Under the pieces are notes generated by a model. It was not told where the DNA came from. It ran no database searches and saw only the letters and a program-made list of their open reading frames with translations. From CAYOEZ01 sp964402955 (GTDB lineage Bacteria > Chloroflexota > DTOL01 > DAOUCN01), in the NCBI GenBank assembly GCA_964402955.1, contig CAYOEZ010000258.1:1-6209 (forward strand): DNA of 6,209 nt. Reading direction: 5' to 3'. Of the stretch, positions 6,043 to 6,209 are shown piece after piece. Positions within the stretch are counted from its first letter, which is position 1; each line of letters starts with the position of its first letter. A program made the translations under genes and the position numbers.

Positions 6043-6209
6043 GATTCTTGCCCTTTGCCCTTCCGGATATTGACGACTCAGAGTTCGCTGCGGTGAAAGA
6101 GGTACTAGAGACGGGCTGGAGAACCACCGGGACCAAGACCAACCAGTTGCACGCGGAGTTCGCTGTCGCCGTTGGCGCCAAACACGCTATTGCAGTCAAC
6201 TCCTGCACG
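6039..6209 (+). CDS. DegT/DnrJ/EryC1-family sugar aminotransferase, 5' end
   Basis: The first 57 codons of a PLP-dependent aminotransferase that turns a nucleotide-linked keto-sugar into an amino sugar (relatives: WecE, ArnB, PseC, PglE). The family N-terminus is clear: LPFALPDIDDSEFAAVKEVL is followed by TGWRTTG (T25 to G31), then LHAEFAVAVGAKHAIAVNSCT, ending in the conserved N-S-C/G-T turn that helps bind PLP phosphate. The PLP lysine and the rest lie beyond the window. GTG 6039 is chosen because GGAGGA precedes it and the family sequence starts directly there. It overlaps the previous stop as GTGA (6039-6042). This enzyme gives the best clue that the operon handles a 3- or 4-amino sugar. 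Confidence 0.88.
   Translation, partial: MRFLPFALPDIDDSEFAAVKEVLETGWRTTGTKTNQLHAEFAVAVGAKHAIAVNSCT

Noticed and set aside
5885..6208. Minus-strand open frame at the right edge
   Set aside because: It is opposite the FemAB-like gene end and the clear N-terminus of the aminotransferase, with no motif of its own.

Overview
The window is a stretch of a bacterial surface-polysaccharide (O-antigen, capsule or exopolysaccharide) gene cluster that has partly decayed and carries an insertion-sequence remnant at its left edge. Every gene that can be supported is on the + strand. By eye the base composition is moderately GC-rich. Ribosome binding sites are purine-rich and several starts are GTG, so a Gram-negative or similar environmental bacterium is plausible. 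The sequence does not fix a phylum, and no RNA gene, CRISPR array or origin is seen.

Left part (1-1536): the body and 3' end of an ISNCY-type DDE transposase, with its 5' part missing or disrupted. Soon after it (about 1262) comes the C-terminal end of a GT4 glycosyltransferase (GT-a), which itself needs a one-base frame change. The simplest reading is that the element inserted into GT-a and that both later degraded. Two back-to-back perfect inverted repeats lie in this junction.

Middle (1526-3258): an apparently intact GT4 glycosyltransferase (GT-b). It is followed by a scar in which the N-terminal end of another glycosyltransferase (GT-c, readable only by crossing frames) runs into the C-terminal part of a hexapeptide-repeat acyltransferase. 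This looks like an old deletion that removed most of two neighbouring genes.

Right part (3261-6209): a tightly packed, apparently intact block. It holds a WbuB/WcaI-like glycosyltransferase (GT-d), a GNAT acyltransferase, a FemAB-like (Acetyltransf_6 type) GNAT-fold protein, and the start of a DegT/DnrJ/EryC1-type sugar aminotransferase that runs off the window. The last three junctions are 4-base ATGA or GTGA overlaps, so these genes are probably translationally coupled in one operon. Inferred joint role: the aminotransferase makes an amino sugar, one or both GNAT-fold proteins acylate or aminoacylate it, and the glycosyltransferases build it into a lipid-linked repeat unit. The substrates cannot be read from the sequence.

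No wholly new system is evident. The most unusual points are the two-gene fusion scar, the IS/GT-a junction with its hairpins, and two unrelated GNAT-fold enzymes placed directly before a sugar aminotransferase.
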